From NCBI RefSeq assembly GCF_014201465.1, contig NZ_JACHEP010000006.1, positions 59,706 through 123,705 of the forward strand: a stretch of DNA of 64,000 bases, in the 5' to 3' direction. Below the pieces are notes generated by a model, which worked only from the letters and a program-made list of their open reading frames with translations, made no database searches and had not been told where the DNA came from. Both the position numbers and the translations under genes were made by a program. This DNA comes from Anoxybacteroides tepidamans (GTDB lineage: Bacteria; Bacillota; Bacilli; Bacillales; Anoxybacillaceae). Positions 17,950-27,121 of the stretch are shown in pieces (within the stretch, counting starts at the first letter, position 1; every line of letters starts with the position of its first letter).

Positions 17950-18322
17950 GGTCAACAACCCAACGACTCGAGTCGTGGGCTTGAATGCCCCATGTTGACC
18001 AGACCGAGGTTTGAAACAGAACGCGCGTTTAGATGTCATGACACATCAGGGTGCTTCTCCAGCCCTGTTCCCTGTCGCACAAGATGAAACAAGCGTGGTG
18101 GGTCGCGCTAGTGTCTTGCATCTAACAAGCATCGATCACATGATCGAGGAGAACATCACTTGCTTTGTGCAGACGATGGTCTTTATATTAGACATAAATT
18201 ACAAATATATTCGTCTCATTCAACGATTGGATGGGTACACGTATCGAAAGGAGGGAATGAAACTTGCGTAAGACGCAATTCCTCCCCGTGCCTAAAGGCA
18301 GGGGTTTCCTTGCGCAAGTTTC
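17950..18322. mobile_element. ORF-less IS200/IS605-type element remnant (paired end hairpins)
   Basis: The left end is a hairpin with outer arms GGTCAACA / TGTTGACC (17950-18000) enclosing a CCCAACGACTCGAGTCGTGGG palindrome-like core. The right end has 10-bp arms GAAACTTGCG (18259-18268) and CGCAAGTTTC (18313-18322) around a CCCCGTGCC/GGCAGGGG hairpin with the TAAA loop seen at the 3' end of TnpB-type elements. No tnpA or tnpB reading frame lies between them; the open frames there look like chance. This fits a non-autonomous element mobilised by an IS605 transposase, or an internally deleted relic. It ends 10 bp before the ytoI start codon. Apart from this element the 490-bp gap between genes holds only the ytkL terminator. 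Confidence 0.65.
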
Positions 18323-18332
18323 GTGAAGAAAT

Positions 18333-19649
18333 TTGGCGACAAAACATGAACAAATTTTGCAATATATTGACAGTCTGCCTGTCGGTGAAAAAATTTCCGT
18401 TCGGCAAATTGCGAAAGAAATGGGTGTAAGCGAAGGAACGGCGTATCGGGCGATTAAAGATGCAGAAAATAAAGGATATGTCAGCACGATTGAGCGCGTC
18501 GGAACGATTCGCATTGAACGGAAAAAGAAAGAAAATATTGAAAAGCTGACATATGCAGAAGTTGTTAATATCGTTGATGGACAAGTGTTAGGAGGACGTG
18601 AAGGACTGTATAAAACACTCAACCGCTTTGTCATTGGAGCGATGCAACTGGAGGCGATGATGCGTTATACAGGAGCAGGGGATTTACTGATTGTCGGCAA
18701 CCGGACGAAAGCGCATCAGCTTGCTTTAGAAGCGGGGGCAGCCGTATTGATTACCGGCGGTTTTGATACGGCGGATCATGTAAAAAAACTAGCGGATGAA
18801 TTACAATTACCGATTATTTCAACGAGCTACGATACGTTTACTGTCGCCACGATGATTAATCGCGCCATTTACGACCAGCTCATTAAAAAAGAAATCGTTC
18901 TCGTCGAGGACATTTTAATTCCGTTAGAAAAGACAGTGTATTTACAAACGACAGATGTAGTGGAAAAGTGGTATCAGTTGAATCGCGAAACGAAACATAG
19001 CCGCTTCCCAGTGGTCGATCACCAATTCAAAGTGCAAGGAATAGTTACATCGAAAGACGTACTAGACTGCGACCGAATGCTACCGATTGAAAAAGTGATG
19101 ACAAAGCATCCGATCATGGTGAATGGCAAAACATCGGTTGCTTCTGCATCGCATATGATGGTATGGGAAGGAATTGAGCTGTTGCCGGTCGTCGATGAAC
19201 ATAATCGGTTGCAAGGGATTATTAGCCGTCAAGACGTATTAAAGGCGCTGCAAATGATTCAGCGGCAGCCGCAAGTAGGAGAAACGATTGACGATATTAT
19301 CACAAGCCAATTTCGCGAAGTCGATCCTCATTCTAAAACTGAAAACGTGTTTCGCTGCACGGTCACACCGCAAATGACGAATTATTTAGGAACGCTATCG
19401 TATGGCGTGTTCACGACAATTGTGACCGAAGCGGCGACGCGAGCACTGCGGCTATATAAACGCGGTGATCTAGTCATTGAAAATATAACGATTTATTTTA
19501 TTAAACCGGTACAAATTGACAGCACGATCGATGTGAAAGCGAAGTTGCTTGAAATTGGAAGGAAGTTCGGGAAAGTTGATGTTGAAGTATATCATGAAGG
19601 CGTTGTCGTCGGTAAAGCATTGATGATGTGTCAATTAATGGACCGGTAA
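18333..19649 (+). CDS. ytoI: CBS and DRTGG domain protein with HTH and hotdog domains (YtoI-like)
   Basis: 438 residues. A winged-helix segment (residues 15-55, ISVRQIAKEMGVSEGTAYRAI) is followed by a DRTGG domain (about 70-190), two CBS domains (about 195-310) that usually bind adenine nucleotides, and a thioesterase-like hotdog domain at the C-terminus. It looks like a nucleotide-sensing regulator; its target is unknown. The start is taken as TTG at 18333 because the sequence from ATKHEQILQYI matches the family N-terminus, yet no good ribosome site precedes it (GAAGAAAT only). The mobile element upstream may have displaced the native signals. Confidence 0.9.
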   Translation: MATKHEQILQYIDSLPVGEKISVRQIAKEMGVSEGTAYRAIKDAENKGYVSTIERVGTIRIERKKKENIEKLTYAEVVNIVDGQVLGGREGLYKTLNRFVIGAMQLEAMMRYTGAGDLLIVGNRTKAHQLALEAGAAVLITGGFDTADHVKKLADELQLPIISTSYDTFTVATMINRAIYDQLIKKEIVLVEDILIPLEKTVYLQTTDVVEKWYQLNRETKHSRFPVVDHQFKVQGIVTSKDVLDCDRMLPIEKVMTKHPIMVNGKTSVASASHMMVWEGIELLPVVDEHNRLQGIISRQDVLKALQMIQRQPQVGETIDDIITSQFREVDPHSKTENVFRCTVTPQMTNYLGTLSYGVFTTIVTEAATRALRLYKRGDLVIENITIYFIKPVQIDSTIDVKAKLLEIGRKFGKVDVEVYHEGVVVGKALMMCQLMDR

Positions 19650-19652
19650 AAG

Positions 19653-19680
19653 AAAACGGGGGGTTATCCCCCGTTTTTTG
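19653..19680. terminator. Bidirectional terminator between ytoI and ytpI
   Basis: Stem AAAACGGGGG / CCCCCGTTTT with TTAT loop and T tail. Confidence 0.9.
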
Positions 19681-19975
19681 CCATTTGTTCTGCTTCTTCG
19701 ATCGCAAGCGGCAAATAATGTTTATAGGCACGGTAACCGGCCCATATGCTTCCGCCGCCGACCAATAAAAAAATCGTTCCGACGAGATACGTAACTGTTG
19801 ACGAATAGAGGAAAAACTGATTCATGCCAAAGAAAAAGACGAACGAGCCAAGCGCCATGCTTGATTTTGCGGAAATCCAGCGCCGTTCGACAGGACGATG
19901 GCTTCGGAAATATTTGATTTTATAATATGCATAAAAAGAAAGCGAAAAAATAATAAGAATAACCAATACCGGCAC
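19664..19975 (-). CDS. ytpI: YtpI-like small membrane protein
   Basis: 103 residues with three predicted membrane helices (about 3-21, 40-58, 63-80) and a short charged loop containing RSHRPVERRWISAKS. B. subtilis YtpI is about the same size and lies between ytoI and nrnA. No known function. The start is taken as GTG at 19975, 7 nt after GATGGGGG; the open frame runs further upstream. The 3' end overlaps the shared terminator with ytoI. Confidence 0.8.
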   Translation of the reverse strand: MPVLVILIIFSLSFYAYYKIKYFRSHRPVERRWISAKSSMALGSFVFFFGMNQFFLYSSTVTYLVGTIFLLVGGGSIWAGYRAYKHYLPLAIEEAEQMAKNGG

Positions 19976-20065
19976 AATAACACCCCCATCTTTTCTCTCT
20001 CTACCATTGTACATATTTTTCCTTTATAATGAAAGAAAACTATCGTAAAAAGAGGAGAAGTTGTG

Positions 20066-21013
20066 ATGAAAGAAAAAGCGTTTGCCATTTTAAAGATGAT
20101 CCGACAATTTGATACGATCATTATTCATCGCCATGTGCGTCCCGATCCGGACGCATACGGTTCGCAAGGGGGATTAGCAGAAATTTTAAAAGCATCTTTC
20201 CCGGAAAAAAAGATTTATACGGTAGGAAAAGAAGAAGAATCATTAAATTTTTTAAGACGATTGGATCAAATCGATGATGCCGTTTATGAACAGGCGCTTG
20301 TCATCGTGTGCGATACAGCCAACCAAGAACGGATTTGCGATGAGCGTTATCGGCTTGGCAAAAAATTGATTAAAATCGATCATCATCCAAACGAAGATCC
20401 ATATGGTGATTTATTATGGGTCGATACGAATGCAAGCTCCACGAGTGAAATGATTTACGAGTTTTATTTAACTGTAAAAGAAGAAGGGCTCGTGATGACA
20501 AAAGAAGCGGCGCGCCTTATTTATGCAGGCATTGTCGGCGATACCGGACGCTTTCTTTTCTCGAGAACGAGCGCCAAAACGTTTCAATACGCAAGCGAAC
20601 TCATTCAATACGGATTCTCGATTACGGAACTATATGATAACTTATATCGGACCCCCGTTAATGTCGCCCATTTAAGCGGATATGTGCTACAAAACTTCGA
20701 ATTTTCTGCATCAGGGGTGGCGTTTGTGAAAATGCCAAAAGCGTTGCTCGCTGAGTATGATGTGACGCCTTCAGAAGCGTCGCAACTTGTCAGTCTTTTA
20801 GGCAACATTGAAGGCATTCGGGCGTGGGCGTTTTTTATTGAAGAAGAAAAAGAAATTCGCGTTCGCCTTCGCTCAAAAGGTGTGATTGTCAATGAAGTGG
20901 CAAAAAAATACCGCGGCGGTGGCCATCCATTTGCCGCTGGCGCTACGATCCATTCATGGGAGGAAGCGGAACTTGTAATCACTGATTTAGAGGCGGCGTG
21001 TTGCGTGAAATAA
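20066..21013 (+). CDS. nrnA: Oligoribonuclease and pAp phosphatase NrnA
   Basis: 315 residues of the DHH/DHHA1 family. HVRPDPDAYGS and KIDHHPNEDP supply the metal ligands, and the C-terminal DHHA1 domain ends with GGGHPFAAGATI. It degrades 2-5 nt RNA (nanoRNA) and dephosphorylates 3'-phosphoadenosine 5'-phosphate, taking the role of Orn in Firmicutes. The ATG at 20066 follows AGAGGAGAAG; an in-frame GTG at 20063 is closer and less likely. Confidence 0.95.
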   Translation: MKEKAFAILKMIRQFDTIIIHRHVRPDPDAYGSQGGLAEILKASFPEKKIYTVGKEEESLNFLRRLDQIDDAVYEQALVIVCDTANQERICDERYRLGKKLIKIDHHPNEDPYGDLLWVDTNASSTSEMIYEFYLTVKEEGLVMTKEAARLIYAGIVGDTGRFLFSRTSAKTFQYASELIQYGFSITELYDNLYRTPVNVAHLSGYVLQNFEFSASGVAFVKMPKALLAEYDVTPSEASQLVSLLGNIEGIRAWAFFIEEEKEIRVRLRSKGVIVNEVAKKYRGGGHPFAAGATIHSWEEAELVITDLEAACCVK

Positions 21014-21090
21014 TGAAAAAGTGACGCGCTCAAAAGGTCTGGAGTACAGATTTTTCGTTGTTATTTCGCGCATATATTATGGTGATAGAA

Positions 21091-21125
21091 AATGGTGTCC
21101 CGTCACTTTTGGGACACCTTCTCTA
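21091..21125. terminator. Terminator between convergent nrnA and ytrI
   Basis: Stem GGTGTCCC / GGGACACC followed by TTCTCTATTTATT. Confidence 0.8.
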
Positions 21126-21629
21126 TTTATTGACCGGCTTTAATTTCAGTTCGACCGATAAAGTCGTAAATAAAAAAAGCTCCGTAATTTCAAGTTTGTA
21201 CGTCTGTTCATTAATCGTATACGTTTTATTTTCGATCGCTTTTTTTAACAACTCTTTGCTTTTATAGACAGTTTCAATATCTTTGGCGATCAAATGAGAC
21301 ACATCTGCTTTAACGCTTTCTTCGATATGAAACGTCATGTACGAATCAAGCTTATATTGATCCGCATTGGCAAGGTGAATGCGAATTTCTTGCACCGTGA
21401 GCTTTTTTTTGTTCGCCTTATTCAATTTGACGTAATCTTCTTGCCAAATGCGAATATCATTTTCTAAATCTACAATTTTGTCTTGTAACTCGGCGATGTG
21501 ACGGACTTGTTTTTCTTGCAATGTGCCAAATAAATACAAAAACACAAACCAGCTCATAACCGCACCGATCGCAGCACCGGCAAAAAAACGCTGCCATGTT
21601 TTATCACGGTAATAAGGCGGAATTCTCAT
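21123..21629 (-). CDS. ytrI: Sporulation membrane protein YtrI
   Basis: 168 residues. One transmembrane helix (about residues 15-36) is followed by a coiled coil (about 45-75, EKQVRHIAELQDKIVDLEND) and a C-terminal globular part. In B. subtilis ytrH and ytrI are expressed in the mother cell under SigE and are needed for efficient sporulation. The ATG at 21629 overlaps the ytrH stop codon (ATGA), which fixes this start over the longer open frame. Confidence 0.85.
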   Translation of the reverse strand: MRIPPYYRDKTWQRFFAGAAIGAVMSWFVFLYLFGTLQEKQVRHIAELQDKIVDLENDIRIWQEDYVKLNKANKKKLTVQEIRIHLANADQYKLDSYMTFHIEESVKADVSHLIAKDIETVYKSKELLKKAIENKTYTINEQTYKLEITELFLFTTLSVELKLKPVNK

Positions 21630-21961
21630 GAAGAAATATGCTCCTGCGTTAGCCAAGTGATGATCGTCACACCTGTCTGCGCGCCGCCGATCGCCGAAAG
21701 AATGAGAAAAAATTGTTTAACAATATCGCGCGTTTCTCCTAAAAATAAGCCGCGCTCTACCGTATAAAACGTATCAAATGTCCCGCCGATGGCCGAAACG
21801 ACCGCCCAAATTTTTAAATCGAGCGCAAATCGGTACATCGATGTGAGTGGAGGCTGTCCTATTAAAAATGCTCCGATTCCCCCGATGATTGCTCCCCCCA
21901 ATAGCACGCCTAGGGCGATAAAATAACTTTGAACGAATGCAAGTAAAAATGCCAGTTTCAT
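21626..21961 (-). CDS. ytrH: Sporulation protein YtrH
   Basis: 111 residues with three hydrophobic segments, including SYFIALGVLLGGAIIGGIGA and FLILSAIGGAQTGVTIITWL. It is an integral membrane protein of spore formers, paired with ytrI in one operon. The ATG at 21961 follows GAGGTGA; an upstream in-frame start at 21997 has no site. Its exact role in spore assembly is unknown. Confidence 0.87.
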   Translation of the reverse strand: MKLAFLLAFVQSYFIALGVLLGGAIIGGIGAFLIGQPPLTSMYRFALDLKIWAVVSAIGGTFDTFYTVERGLFLGETRDIVKQFFLILSAIGGAQTGVTIITWLTQEHISS

Positions 21962-22079
21962 GCTTATATTATTCACCTCATTTCCTACTCTTTTCATATA
22001 TATGAACCCACGAAGACAAGTATGTTTTGCGTTACAAAACTTTTGTCGACTATAATAAGGAAAAAGGAGGGAAAGGGTA

Positions 22080-25000
22080 TTGGCGTTTGTTCACCTTCAT
22101 GTACGGAGCGGCTATAGTTTGTTAAACAGTACGGCGAAAATAAGCGATTTGGTGAGAAAAGCAAGCGAGTTAGGTTTCCATTCGCTCGCTTTAACGGACG
22201 AAAACGTGTTATACGGGGCGGTTCCGTTTTATCAAGAATGTAAAAAATATGGAATCAAGCCGATTATCGGCATGATCGCCCTCGTCCGGCTGGAAGGAGA
22301 AGAAGCATATCCGCTCGTGTTGCTGGCAAAAAACAATACGGGATACCGCCATTTAATCAAAATAAGTAGCGCAATTCAGACAAAAGCCCCGGACGGGATC
22401 CCGGAAAAATGGCTAAGGCATTATTGTGATGGATTGATTGCGCTGACGCTAGGACGAAACGGTCATATTGAAACATTGATTCAGCAGCAACAATTAACGA
22501 AAGCGCTTGAAACGATCGCCACATATAAGCAGTTATTTGGCGATGATGCTTTTTATATCGCTATTCAAAGACATGGAATTGAAGGAGAGTGGCAGCGTGA
22601 ACTTGTACGCTTAAGCGAAGAAACGAAGACGCCGCTTGTCGCTACAAATGATGTGCATTATATCGAAAAAGAAGATGCGTTTGTGCACGATTGCCTTCTT
22701 GCGATTCAACAAGGTATGAAACTTCATGACGAAGGAAGGATAAAGTTACCGAATGACGAATACTATTTAAAATCAACAAATGAAATGTCAGCCTTGTTTG
22801 CCGATTTGCCGGAGGCGATCGCAAACACAGAAAAAATCGCTGCTCAATGTCATGTCGATATCGAATTAGGAAACATGAAACTACCTAAATATCCCGTACC
22901 ATCAAATGAAAATGCCCATGATTATTTGCGGCACCTTTGCGTGAAAGGGTTGTACGAACGGATTTCATCTCCGTCATCTATGTATTTTGAACGCCTTCAT
23001 TATGAATTAAAAATGATTCAGGAGATGAATTTTAGCGATTATTTTTTAATCGTCTGGGATTTTATGAATTTTGCGCGAAATCAAGGAATTGTGACAGGCC
23101 CAGGGCGCGGTTCGGCGGCAGGTTCTCTTGTGGCGTATGTTCTTTATATTACAAACGTAGACCCGATCAAGTATGAGTTGTTGTTTGAGAGGTTTTTAAA
23201 TCCTGAACGCATTTCGATGCCGGATATTGATATTGATTTTCCTGATGAGCGCCGCGATGAAGTGATTCAGTACGTCGTTCATAAGTATGGGCTACAGCAC
23301 GTTGCGCAAATTATTACATTCGGTACGTTTGGAGCACGAGCGGCACTTCGTGATGTTGGAAGGGCTATGGGGCTTGCGGCAGGAGAAATCGAACAAATTA
23401 CGAAACATATTCCTAACAAACTGGGAATTACGCTTCAAGAAGCGTACGAGCAGTCGCTGTCTTTTCAAGAAGCGGTTCATGCATCAGAGCGATTACGAAA
23501 AATATTTGACACCGCCTTGCGGTTAGAAGGACTTCCACGCCATACATCGACACATGCGGCAGGAGTGGTCATAAGCGAACAGCCGCTTTCAGATATCGTT
23601 CCACTGCAGCAAGGCCATGGAACTACTTATTTAACCCAATATCCGATGGATGTGTTAGAACAACTTGGATTATTAAAAATGGATTTTCTCGGGCTGCGCA
23701 CGTTGACATTCATCGGGAACATATGCAAACTTATTCAGCAAAAAACAGGAAAAGTTTTAGATTTACAAAAAATACCATTTGATGATGTACAGACATACGC
23801 GTTGTTAAGCAAGGGAGATACAAACGGTATTTTTCAGCTAGAGTCGGAAGGAATGAAAAACGTATTAAAACAGCTACAGCCGTCACAATTTGAAGATATA
23901 GTGGCGGTGAACGCTTTATACAGGCCGGGCCCGATGGATTTTATTCCGATATACATTAAGCGGAAGCACGGAGAGGAAGCGGTAACGTATCTTCATCAAG
24001 ATCTTGAACCGATTTTAAAACCGACTTACGGCGTGCTCATTTATCAAGAGCAAATTATGCAAATCGCCGCAAAAATGGCAGGATTTTCATTAGGGCAGGC
24101 CGATTTATTGCGGCGGGCCGTCGGGAAAAAGAAAAAAGACGTTCTCGACCAAGAACGCATTCACTTTGTAAAAGGATGTATTGAAAAAGGATACGATGAA
24201 ATGCTCGCTCACGAGCTATACGATTTAATTGTTCGGTTTGCCAATTACGGATTCAACCGGAGCCATGCAGTCGCTTACAGCATGATCGCTTATCAATTGG
24301 CGTATTTAAAAGCGCATTATCCATTCTATTTTTATGCCGCATTGTTAACGAGCGTCATTGGAGATGAAGAAAAATTGTCCGATTACATTCAAGAGATGCG
24401 GCAAAAACACATACGGCTTCTTCCTCCTTCTATTAATCAAAGCTATTATTCGTTTTCGATTGAAAACGGCCATATTCGCTACAGTCTTGCAGCGATCAAA
24501 CATGTCGGCGCCGCGGCGGTCAAAGCAATCGTTCAAGAAAGAAAGAAGCGTCCATTTTCCGATTTGTTTGATTTTTGCACTCGTTTATCGAAAAAAGCAG
24601 TAAACCGAAAAACGATCGAATCATTGATTTTAGCAGGATGTTTCGATGAATTTGGCATCGAGCGGTCCACTTTATTGGCCAGTGTGGATATAGCACTTGA
24701 ACATGCGGAACTGATGGGTCCATATATCGGAGAAGACGGCGATCTATTTGCGAGCGAACTATCTTTTAAACCGAAATATGCAGAGGCTCCCCCATTTTCG
24801 CTTGAAGAAACGCTGGCATACGAAAAAGAACTGCTCGGCATTTATCTCTCGCCGCACCCTGTTTCTTCAGAGGCGAATCGCTTTCAGGCGGCTGGAGCGA
24901 TTGATATTGCTTGTGTAACGAAAGAAAAAAGCGAGCGGAACGTTCGGATTGGTGCTTATATTTTTCGTGAGCGAAAAACAAGAACGAAAAAAGGGGAAGA

Positions 25001-25415
25001 AATGGCGTTTTTCACCGTGAGCGATGAAAGCGGTGAAATCGAAGTGGTTGCCTTTCCAGCTGTGTATCGCCGTTATCAATCTTTTTTAAAAAAGGGGGAA
25101 GTTGTGCTGCTAGAAGGAAAAATAGAAGCCCGCAACAAGAACGTGCAGTTTACGATTAAAAAAGTACTGGCTTCTGACGAACTTCATGAACAAGTGCTTT
25201 ATGTGAAAATTGTCCCTGATCACATGCGAACCGGAAAACTAGCAACTCTTAAACAAACATTGCAAAACTATCATGGACATATTCCGGTCGTTCTTTACTA
25301 CGAACAAGAACGAAAAACAGTCAAACTTTCAGAAGAATATCACGTGAATGCCTCGAATGAATGCCTATCGGAATTAAAGGAATTATTAGGGGATTCATAT
25401 GTTGTGTTGAAATAA
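22080..25415 (+). CDS. dnaE: DNA polymerase III alpha subunit DnaE
   Basis: 1111 residues. An N-terminal PHP domain (HLHVRSGYSLLNS) is followed by the C-family polymerase core, with PGRGSAAGS and the catalytic aspartates in PDIDIDFPDERR near residue 390, and by a C-terminal OB-fold (FFTVSDESGEIEVVAF, about residues 975-1010). In Firmicutes DnaE extends RNA primers before handing over to PolC. It starts with TTG at 22080 preceded by AAAAAGGAGGG. It faces away from ytrHI. Confidence 0.96.
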   Translation: MAFVHLHVRSGYSLLNSTAKISDLVRKASELGFHSLALTDENVLYGAVPFYQECKKYGIKPIIGMIALVRLEGEEAYPLVLLAKNNTGYRHLIKISSAIQTKAPDGIPEKWLRHYCDGLIALTLGRNGHIETLIQQQQLTKALETIATYKQLFGDDAFYIAIQRHGIEGEWQRELVRLSEETKTPLVATNDVHYIEKEDAFVHDCLLAIQQGMKLHDEGRIKLPNDEYYLKSTNEMSALFADLPEAIANTEKIAAQCHVDIELGNMKLPKYPVPSNENAHDYLRHLCVKGLYERISSPSSMYFERLHYELKMIQEMNFSDYFLIVWDFMNFARNQGIVTGPGRGSAAGSLVAYVLYITNVDPIKYELLFERFLNPERISMPDIDIDFPDERRDEVIQYVVHKYGLQHVAQIITFGTFGARAALRDVGRAMGLAAGEIEQITKHIPNKLGITLQEAYEQSLSFQEAVHASERLRKIFDTALRLEGLPRHTSTHAAGVVISEQPLSDIVPLQQGHGTTYLTQYPMDVLEQLGLLKMDFLGLRTLTFIGNICKLIQQKTGKVLDLQKIPFDDVQTYALLSKGDTNGIFQLESEGMKNVLKQLQPSQFEDIVAVNALYRPGPMDFIPIYIKRKHGEEAVTYLHQDLEPILKPTYGVLIYQEQIMQIAAKMAGFSLGQADLLRRAVGKKKKDVLDQERIHFVKGCIEKGYDEMLAHELYDLIVRFANYGFNRSHAVAYSMIAYQLAYLKAHYPFYFYAALLTSVIGDEEKLSDYIQEMRQKHIRLLPPSINQSYYSFSIENGHIRYSLAAIKHVGAAAVKAIVQERKKRPFSDLFDFCTRLSKKAVNRKTIESLILAGCFDEFGIERSTLLASVDIALEHAELMGPYIGEDGDLFASELSFKPKYAEAPPFSLEETLAYEKELLGIYLSPHPVSSEANRFQAAGAIDIACVTKEKSERNVRIGAYIFRERKTRTKKGEEMAFFTVSDESGEIEVVAFPAVYRRYQSFLKKGEVVLLEGKIEARNKNVQFTIKKVLASDELHEQVLYVKIVPDHMRTGKLATLKQTLQNYHGHIPVVLYYEQERKTVKLSEEYHVNASNECLSELKELLGDSYVVLK

Positions 25416-25463
25416 TATTCGCTTTACTATTCATCCATTTTATTATATTGTATAAACGTTAGG

Positions 25464-25474
25464 TGGTCAGACCA
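25464..25474 (+). promoter_or_regulatory. FadR/GntR-type operator upstream of the malic enzyme scar and regulator gene
   Basis: TGGTCAGACCA is a perfect 11-bp palindrome that fits the FadR-subfamily operator pattern TNGTNNNACNA. It lies about 150 bp before the GntR-family gene and just downstream of the AT-rich region TATATTGTATAAA that could hold a -10. Autoregulation, with possible control of accDA, is inferred. Confidence 0.6.
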
Positions 25475-25509
25475 GTTTGGTTTGACAGTACTTAAAGGAG
25501 TGGATTTCT

Positions 25510-25581
25510 TTGTCTTTGCGTGAAGAAGTGGCCCGCATTCACGCAGATCCAGAAGAAATTGCAAAGAAGAGCGACAATTAG
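25510..25581 (+). pseudogene. Internally deleted malic enzyme gene (YtsJ-like scar, 23 codons)
   Basis: A TTG-started ORF with a strong AAAGGAG site (25494-25500). Its product begins SLREE, the N-terminus of Bacillus NAD(P)-malic enzymes, and continues VARIHADPEEIAKK, which matches their last 15-20 residues (the VARI-DPEE segment). The junction is in frame after codon six, and about 380 codons are missing. Malic enzyme follows dnaE in B. subtilis (ytsJ). The ribosome site and both ends are kept, so this looks like a clean internal deletion. The peptide is probably non-functional, though its translation could influence the next gene 34 nt downstream. Confidence 0.75.
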
Positions 25582-25615
25582 CCGCTATTATGTAAAGCAG
25601 GTGGAAACGAACGCG

Positions 25616-26218
25616 ATGACGTCAAAAATGTATGTTGAAATTTTACAGAAAATTTATCGTATTATTGAAGAAGATGGGCTTAGTGCTGGAGATAAAATCC
25701 CTTCTGAGCGGGAATTATCCGAGCGGTTGAAAGCGGGACGCTCCTCTGTAAGAGAGGCGCTCCGTTCCCTTGAATTTCTCGGAATTATTGAAACGAGGAG
25801 AGGAGAGGGAACATATTTAAAGGAGTTTGGCGAACATCAACTGATTGACTTGCTTGGCATGTTTATTTTGCAGGACAAGAAAGCGAAAGCGGATTTAGTC
25901 GAAACGAAATGGCTCATTGAGCAACTTTGCCTTTTGCTTGCTTGCGAGCGCCGAACAGAAGCGCAGCTCGATGAATTAAAAGGTTTCATTCAGCAAAAAA
26001 CGATCGATTATGAAACGTTTTTTAAATGGGTGCTGAAAGCTGGGCATAATTATTTATTAGAGCGCATTTGGCGAGTGTTAAACGATTTTTTTCGGCTGCA
26101 ACATGAAGACGTATCATTGCCGCTTACTTTTTATGAATATACGTGGACGGCATTGAAAGAGCGACACATTGCGAATGTTCTTGCATTGTTTACGGAATAT
26201 GTAACGAAACGATCATGA
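25616..26218 (+). CDS. GntR family regulator, FadR subfamily (FCD domain)
   Basis: 200 residues. The N-terminal winged helix contains GDKIPSERELSERLKAGRSSVREALRSLEFLGIIETRRGEG-type segments (the canonical GntR core). The C-terminal ligand domain is helical and short for FadR members (about 230), with only one obvious histidine in its ligand region, so metal or ligand binding may be altered. The ATG at 25616 sits about 11 nt after AGGTGG; the open frame reaches 25520 through the malic enzyme scar. It lies directly before accDA, so it may tune fatty acid synthesis or, ancestrally, malic enzyme. Confidence 0.85.
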   Translation: MTSKMYVEILQKIYRIIEEDGLSAGDKIPSERELSERLKAGRSSVREALRSLEFLGIIETRRGEGTYLKEFGEHQLIDLLGMFILQDKKAKADLVETKWLIEQLCLLLACERRTEAQLDELKGFIQQKTIDYETFFKWVLKAGHNYLLERIWRVLNDFFRLQHEDVSLPLTFYEYTWTALKERHIANVLALFTEYVTKRS

Positions 26219-26248
26219 CATATAAATTGGCGAAGGAGGGGAAACCTC

Positions 26249-27121
26249 TTGCTCAAAGAGCTGTTTACCAAAAAGAAAAAGTATGCTTCCATTCCTTCCG
26301 AACAAGTAAAACAAGATGTTCCAGAAGGAATTATGACGAAGTGCCCAAAATGCAAAAAAATTATGTACACAAAAGAACTCGTGAAAAATTTGCGTGTTTG
26401 CATGAGCTGCCATTACCACCATCCGATGCCGTCACGCGAACGAATCGTAAGCTTGTTGGATGAAGGCAGTTTTCGAGAATATGATGCCGATATGATTTCT
26501 GAAAATCCGTTGCAGTTTCCTGATTATCTTGAAAAGCTCGAAGCAGACCGCCGCAAATCTAAGTTGAACGAAGCGGTTATTACAGGTGAGGGAACGATGA
26601 ATGGGTATCCGCTTGTCATCGCTGTGATGGATTCTGCCTTTCGCATGGGCAGCATGGGATCGGTCGTCGGCGAAAAAATTACACGCGCTGTTGAAAAAGC
26701 AAAAGAGCTTCGTATCCCGTTCCTCATTTTTACCGCTTCCGGAGGGGCGCGTATGCAAGAAGGAGTACTAAGTCTTATGCAAATGGCAAAAACGAGCGCT
26801 GCGTTGAAATTGTTCAGCGATGAAGGAGGGCTCATCATTTCTGTTATGACGCATCCAACGACTGGAGGAGTATCGGCGAGTTTCGCTTCTCTTGGTGACT
26901 ATAATTTTGCGGAACCGGGTGCGTTAATTGGTTTTGCTGGCCGTCGTGTCATTGAGCAAACAGTGCGTGAAGAGCTTCCTGAAGATTTTCAAACAGCTGA
27001 ATTTTTATTGAAGCATGGACAGCTAGATGCGGTCATTCACCGGCATGAGCTGAAGGAAGCGTTAACAAATGTACTCGATATCCATCAGACAGGGGGCGAC
27101 GGCAAATGGTGGGGGAATTAG
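26249..27121 (+). CDS. accD: Acetyl-CoA carboxylase carboxyltransferase subunit beta
   Basis: 290 residues. An N-terminal four-cysteine zinc ribbon (CPKC and CMSC, 15 residues apart) precedes a crotonase-like carboxyltransferase fold with [12 protein letters not shown] and [11 protein letters not shown]. With AccA it transfers CO2 from biotin carboxyl carrier protein to acetyl-CoA, the first step of fatty acid synthesis. TTG start at 26249 after GAAGGAGGGG. It overlaps accA by 16 nt. Confidence 0.96.
   Translation: MLKELFTKKKKYASIPSEQVKQDVPEGIMTKCPKCKKIMYTKELVKNLRVCMSCHYHHPMPSRERIVSLLDEGSFREYDADMISENPLQFPDYLEKLEADRRKSKLNEAVITGEGTMNGYPLVIAVMDSAFRMGSMGSVVGEKITRAVEKAKELRIPFLIFTASGGARMQEGVLSLMQMAKTSAALKLFSDEGGLIISVMTHPTTGGVSASFASLGDYNFAEPGALIGFAGRRVIEQTVREELPEDFQTAEFLLKHGQLDAVIHRHELKEALTNVLDIHQTGGDGKWWGN

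Noticed and set aside
18011..18271. 86-codon ORF inside the IS605-like remnant
   Set aside because: It shows no TnpA or TnpB motifs and no ribosome site; several overlapping frames here look random.
25520..25615. N-terminal extension of the GntR regulator
   Set aside because: The extra residues come from a shifted frame of the malic enzyme scar, and the winged helix begins directly after ATG 25616.
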